Assembly: GCA_045628945.1 (NCBI GenBank)
Contig: JAZQQG010000047.1
Span: 25,052 to 89,051 of the forward strand
Direction of reading: 5' to 3'
DNA: 64,000 bases
From: RGIG4034 sp045628945
GTDB taxonomy: Bacteria; Bacillota; Clostridia; Lachnospirales; Lachnospiraceae
The notes under the pieces: generated by a model
Told to the model about the DNA's origin: nothing
What the model saw: only the letters and a program-made list of their open reading frames with translations
Databases searched by the model: none
Shown here: positions 60,437-64,000 of the stretch, piece after piece
Position numbering within the stretch: position 1 is the first letter of the stretch
Layout: every line of letters begins with the position of its first letter
Translations under genes and position numbers: made by a program

Positions 60437-62086
60437 ATGATTAGTGCAAACAATGTGACCTTAAGAATCGGAAAAAAAGCATTGTTCGAAGATGTAAACA
60501 TCAAGTTTACCGAGGGCAACTGCTACGGTCTGATCGGTGCCAACGGTGCCGGAAAGTCCACCTTCTTAAAGATTCTCTCCGGCCAGTTGGAGACCACCAC
60601 CGGTGATATCGCCATCACCCCCGGCCAGCGTCTTTCCTTCTTAGAGCAGGATCACTTCAAATACGATTCCCACACCGTTCTGGATACGGTAATCATGGGC
60701 AACCAGCGCCTCTATGACATTATGAAGGAAAAGGATGCCATCTACGCCAAGGAAGATTTCACCGATGAAGACGGCATTCGTGCCAGCGAGCTGGAAAGTG
60801 AATTCGCCGAGATGGACGGTTGGGAAGCGGAATCCAATGCAGCGACTCTTTTGAACGGACTGGGTGTCGGAACCGAGTTACACTACTCTCTGATGTCCGA
60901 CTTGACCGGTAACGATAAGGTCAAGGTACTTCTGGCCAAAGCGCTGTTCGGTAACCCGGACATTCTGCTGCTCGATGAGCCTACGAACCATCTGGATCTC
61001 GACGCCATCGCCTGGTTGGAGGATTTCCTGATTGATTTCGAGAATACCGTCATCGTAGTCAGCCACGACCGTTACTTCTTAAATAAGGTCTGCACCCATA
61101 CTGCGGATATCGACTACGGCAAGATTCAGCTCTATGCCGGTAACTATGACTTCTGGTATGAGTCCAGTCAGTTGCTCATCAAGCAGATGAAGGAAGCCAA
61201 CAAGAAGAAAGAGGAAAAGATCAAGGAGCTGCAGGAATTCATCTCCCGTTTCTCCGCCAATGCAAGTAAGAGTAAGCAGGCAACCAGCCGTAAACGTGCA
61301 TTGGAAAAGATCGAGCTGGATGAGATTCGTCCCTCCAGCCGCAAATACCCTTACATCGATTTCCGTCCCGAGCGTGAAATCGGTAATGATGTTCTCACCG
61401 TAGAGAACCTTACCAAGACCATCAACGGCGAACTGGTATTGGATCATATCACCTTTACCGTTAACCACGACGATAAGATTGCCTTTGTCGGCGGCAACGA
61501 GATTGCCAAGACGACCTTCTTCAAGATTATCATGGGCGAAATGGAGCCCGATGAAGGAAGCTACAAATGGGGTACCACAACCTCTCAGGCTTATTTCCCC
61601 AAGGATTCCACGCAGGAATTCAACAACGATTACAACATTACCGATTGGTTAATGGGCTACTCTCCCGTCAAGGATGTTACCTATGTACGTGGTTTCCTGG
61701 GACGTATGCTTTTCCCCGGCGAGGACGGTGTCAAAAAAGTAAAGGTGCTCTCCGGTGGTGAGAAGGTCCGTTGTCTTTTGTCCAAGATGATGATCTCCGC
61801 TTCCAATGTTCTGGTTCTGGATGAGCCCACGAACCATCTGGATATGGAATCCATCACCGCTCTGAACAACGGTATGATGAAATTCAAGGGCGTACTGCTC
61901 TTCTCTTCCCATGACCATCAGATCGTTCAGACCACCGCCAACCGAATCATGGAGATTCTTCCCGACGGTTCCCTGATCGATAAGATTACGACCTACGACG
62001 ATTACCTTGCAAGCGATGAGATGGCAAGAAAGCGTACCAAGGTATGGGCAGCCGAAACCGACTCAAACGATGAGGATAACAATTAA
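60437..62086 (+). CDS. ABC-F family ATPase with asymmetric ATP sites (YkpA/YbiT-like)
   Basis: A 549-aa cytosolic protein with two ABC domains joined by a helical linker (about 240-300), the layout of translational ABC-F factors that act at the ribosomal E site. Domain 1 has Walker A GANGAGKS (34-41) and Walker B with Glu181, but its signature is LTGND (156-160). Domain 2 has the unusual GGNEIAKT (352-359) for Walker A, but canonical LSGGE (438-442) and Glu463. In the head-to-tail sandwich this gives one complete and one degenerate site. TAGGAG precedes the ATG, and the stop overlaps the next start (TAATG). Confidence 0.92.
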   Translation: MISANNVTLRIGKKALFEDVNIKFTEGNCYGLIGANGAGKSTFLKILSGQLETTTGDIAITPGQRLSFLEQDHFKYDSHTVLDTVIMGNQRLYDIMKEKDAIYAKEDFTDEDGIRASELESEFAEMDGWEAESNAATLLNGLGVGTELHYSLMSDLTGNDKVKVLLAKALFGNPDILLLDEPTNHLDLDAIAWLEDFLIDFENTVIVVSHDRYFLNKVCTHTADIDYGKIQLYAGNYDFWYESSQLLIKQMKEANKKKEEKIKELQEFISRFSANASKSKQATSRKRALEKIELDEIRPSSRKYPYIDFRPEREIGNDVLTVENLTKTINGELVLDHITFTVNHDDKIAFVGGNEIAKTTFFKIIMGEMEPDEGSYKWGTTTSQAYFPKDSTQEFNNDYNITDWLMGYSPVKDVTYVRGFLGRMLFPGEDGVKKVKVLSGGEKVRCLLSKMMISASNVLVLDEPTNHLDMESITALNNGMMKFKGVLLFSSHDHQIVQTTANRIMEILPDGSLIDKITTYDDYLASDEMARKRTKVWAAETDSNDEDNN

Positions 62087-63789
62087 TGAATGCAATTGAT
62101 CTGCATGTACATTCTACAAGTTCTGATGGGACACTCGCCCCGTCAGAACTTGTTCTTTTGGCAAAAAAGAAAAATCTGTCCGCCTTCGCATTAACCGACC
62201 ATGATACCGTGGACGGAATTGCGGAAGCAATCTCTGCCGCCGAAGCACTTCGTAAAGAGACCGGTTCCGCTCCGGAGGTCATTCCCGGAATTGAACTTTC
62301 CACGGAATATCAGGGAGCCGACATCCATATCGTCGGACTCTTCGTTCCTTACGACAGTCCGCTCTTTTTAGAGCGATTGGCCGCCTTCCAGGATTCCAGA
62401 GACCTTCGCAACCGAAAAATGTGCGATTTGCTGACAGCCGCCGGCTACACACTCACCTACGAAGAGCTGCAGGCAGAATGTCCGGATGCGGTCATCACGC
62501 GAGCTCATTTTGCCGCTCTGCTTATGAAAAAGGGCTATGTCAAAAGCCGTAACGAAGCCTTTGACCGTTTCATCGGTGACCATTGTCCCTACTACATTCC
62601 CCGTGAAAAAATCACGCCGGCGGAAGCCGTACATTTTCTCAAGGAAAACGGTGCACTTGCGATTCTTGCCCACCCCGTACTCTACGGAATGAGTAAGACA
62701 CGCCTGACGGAGTTAATTACCCTACTGAAGGCGGAAGGCTTGGATGGCATCGAAGCGGTCTACTCCACTTATACGCCCTCCGATGAGCGCGACATTCGCA
62801 CTCTCGCAAAACAATTCGACCTGATACTCAGCGGTGGCTCCGATTATCATGGCGGCAACAAGCCGGATATCGATCTGGGAACCGGTCGCGGACATCTCTT
62901 CGTGCCGGAGGAATTCTTAACCGACATCCGGGCAAAGAGAAGCCGTCTGATTTTTTCCGATCTGGACGGAACCCTTTTTCAGTCCGACCACCGACCCAGT
63001 CAGAGGTCGATTGCGGCCATCAACCGGCTTGCCGCAGACGGACACTGTTTTGTTCTTTGTTCCGGTCGACCGCTTCCGAACCTTATTGACATCTGGCACA
63101 CCCTGGGACTGTCGCCGAAGGGTCAGTATATCATCGGTTTCAACGGCTCCGTTGTCTATGACTGTGAAGCAAAGCGCCCCATTTGGGAGTCCAAGGTGCC
63201 GCTATCGATTGTAAAGGAGCTCTTCGTGCATGCCGCGAAGGCAGGACTTCATATTCATACCTACGAAAACGACGAGGTCATCAGTGCGGTGGACGATCCC
63301 GAGACCGATTACTACTTAGGTCCCGTTCCCCTTCGCAAAAAGATTCTTCCGGATTTTGCCCACTATGAGATGCCGGATCCCTACAAGGCTCTTGTCATCG
63401 GGCTGGATCGCCACGAGAAATTGGTGGCCTTCAAGGAGAAGATGGACGCCATCTACGGCGACCGCCTGAATTCTTTTTTCTCAAGCCCGCGTTATCTGGA
63501 ATTCGTTCCGAAGGGTGCCGGCAAGGGCTATGCTGCGGAATATCTTGCCGGGCATCTTGGCATCGCCCATGCGAATACCATTGCCTTCGGGGACGAGATG
63601 AATGATCTCACGCTTCTGCAAGCCGTAGAGAACGGTTACTGTATGTGCAACGGAAATCCCCTGCTAAAAGAGCAGATTCCGCTACACACAGAGCAAGATT
63701 GCAACCACGACGGTGTCATTCGCGAGCTTGCAAAACTCGGTCTTCTTCCGTATTCCCTGGTTGACGGTGAACAAAATCAAACGATATAA
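62086..63789 (+). CDS. Fusion: PHP-family phosphoesterase - Cof-type HAD phosphatase
   Basis: A 567-aa protein with two hydrolase domains. Residues 1-280 are a PHP domain like YciV/RNase AM or nucleoside 3',5'-bisphosphate phosphatases: HVHS at 7-10 (His7, His9), TDHD at 37-40, ITRAHFAALL near 137, AHPVLYG near 195 and GSDYHGG near 251. Residues 285-567 are a HAD-IIB (Cof) phosphatase with DLDGT at 292-296 (nucleophile Asp292), CSGRPLPN and GDEMND at 502-507. Both domains look catalytically complete. Its ATG overlaps the stop of the ABC-F gene (TAATG), so translation is coupled. The substrates are unknown. Confidence 0.93.
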   Translation: MNAIDLHVHSTSSDGTLAPSELVLLAKKKNLSAFALTDHDTVDGIAEAISAAEALRKETGSAPEVIPGIELSTEYQGADIHIVGLFVPYDSPLFLERLAAFQDSRDLRNRKMCDLLTAAGYTLTYEELQAECPDAVITRAHFAALLMKKGYVKSRNEAFDRFIGDHCPYYIPREKITPAEAVHFLKENGALAILAHPVLYGMSKTRLTELITLLKAEGLDGIEAVYSTYTPSDERDIRTLAKQFDLILSGGSDYHGGNKPDIDLGTGRGHLFVPEEFLTDIRAKRSRLIFSDLDGTLFQSDHRPSQRSIAAINRLAADGHCFVLCSGRPLPNLIDIWHTLGLSPKGQYIIGFNGSVVYDCEAKRPIWESKVPLSIVKELFVHAAKAGLHIHTYENDEVISAVDDPETDYYLGPVPLRKKILPDFAHYEMPDPYKALVIGLDRHEKLVAFKEKMDAIYGDRLNSFFSSPRYLEFVPKGAGKGYAAEYLAGHLGIAHANTIAFGDEMNDLTLLQAVENGYCMCNGNPLLKEQIPLHTEQDCNHDGVIRELAKLGLLPYSLVDGEQNQTI

Positions 63790-63790
63790 T
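63761..63790 (+). promoter_or_regulatory. Promoter of the zinc-ribbon protein gene at the window end
   Basis: TTGACG (63761-63766) and a perfect TATAAT (63785-63790), 18 bases apart. It lies within the last codons of the PHP-HAD gene. Confidence 0.65.
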
Positions 63791-63870
63791 AAAAAAGATA
63801 TCGATGTTAATCATTTGCAAACGCATTCATACAAAGATAGAAAAAACAATCCTTAAGGAGGACAAGAAAA

Positions 63871-64000
63871 ATGATTTGTAGTAAATGTGGTAACAACCTT
63901 CCAAACGGTGCTGCATTCTGTAACCTTTGCGGAACCCCCACCGTGCCTATGCAGGCTCCTATCCAGCCTATGCAGGCTCCCGTTCAGCCCATGCAGGCTC
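63871..64000 (+). CDS. Zinc-ribbon protein with Pro/Met/Gln repeats, cut off by the window end
   Basis: Only 43 residues are visible. The N-terminus MICSKCGNNLPNGAAFCNLCG places cysteines at 3, 6, 17 and 20, a zinc ribbon with the same spacing as in the clostripain-like protein. It is followed by PMQAPIQ-type repeats encoded by 21-bp direct repeats. AAGGAGGA precedes the ATG at 63871. By analogy a membrane helix and an effector domain may follow beyond the window, but this cannot be seen. Confidence 0.85.
   Translation, partial: MICSKCGNNLPNGAAFCNLCGTPTVPMQAPIQPMQAPVQPMQA

Overview
The window is a gene-dense chromosomal segment of a low-to-mid GC, Gram-positive clostridium, most likely a flagellated member of the Lachnospiraceae. 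The basis is the gene order (mraZ-rsmH-ftsL-ftsI-mraY-ftsW; recJ-priA-def-fmt-yugP-rsmB-rlmN-prpC-prkC-rsgA-rpe), CIRCE/HrcA control of groESL, strong Shine-Dalgarno sites, a fused SecDF, and the Lachnospiraceae-type hypothetical protein pair at 11.1-12.9 kb. Nearly everything is on the minus strand; only the last 3.6 kb is on the plus strand. I see no rRNA, tRNA, IS element, phage or CRISPR array, so this is core chromosome rather than an island.

Layout, left to right: 1-6.1 kb is a cell division/peptidoglycan (dcw) cluster with a five-box MraZ operator. 6.3-9.1 kb holds ychF and an Lgt-PfkB kinase fusion. 9.2-12.9 kb holds a GGDEF-EAL phosphodiesterase and two uncharacterised genes behind a consensus flagellar sigma-D promoter. 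13.0-13.9 kb is an Rpn-type nuclease. 14.2-15.5 kb is a phenylacetate-CoA ligase homologue. 15.6-19.1 kb is a heterodimeric ABC exporter. 19.2-33.6 kb is the long housekeeping run from rpe back to recJ, with an EEP-family hydrolase gene at its head. 33.6-35.9 kb is secDF with its own promoter. 36.0-42.1 kb carries corC-like, murJ-like, lysC, hom and an HTH-ACT gene. 42.2-47.7 kb carries ridA, a small unknown gene, pullulanase, a zinc-ribbon clostripain and a VanZ-like gene. 47.7-49.6 kb is a PPTase and hisS. 49.8-54.8 kb is hemZ, a metallo-beta-lactamase-fold hydrolase, relA and apt. 55.0-57.1 kb is groESL. 57.2-60.2 kb is a diguanylate cyclase and a chemoreceptor. 60.4-63.8 kb (plus strand) is an ABC-F protein coupled to a PHP-HAD fusion. 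The window ends inside a zinc-ribbon/Pro-Gln-rich protein.

How they work together: envelope growth (dcw, PrkC/PrpC, MurJ, SecDF, Lgt), translation (RsmB, RlmN, RsgA, Fmt, Def, HisS, ABC-F), replication restart and repair (PriA, RecJ), stringent response and nucleotide salvage (RelA, Apt), aspartate-family amino acids (LysC, Hom, RidA), and c-di-GMP/chemotaxis. The least described parts are the sigma-D-driven gene pair next to a c-di-GMP phosphodiesterase, the two gene fusions (Lgt-PfkB and PHP-HAD), the large palindrome ahead of an HTH-ACT/hom/lysC operon, and a triplicated recJ 3' end at the recJ-priA junction.
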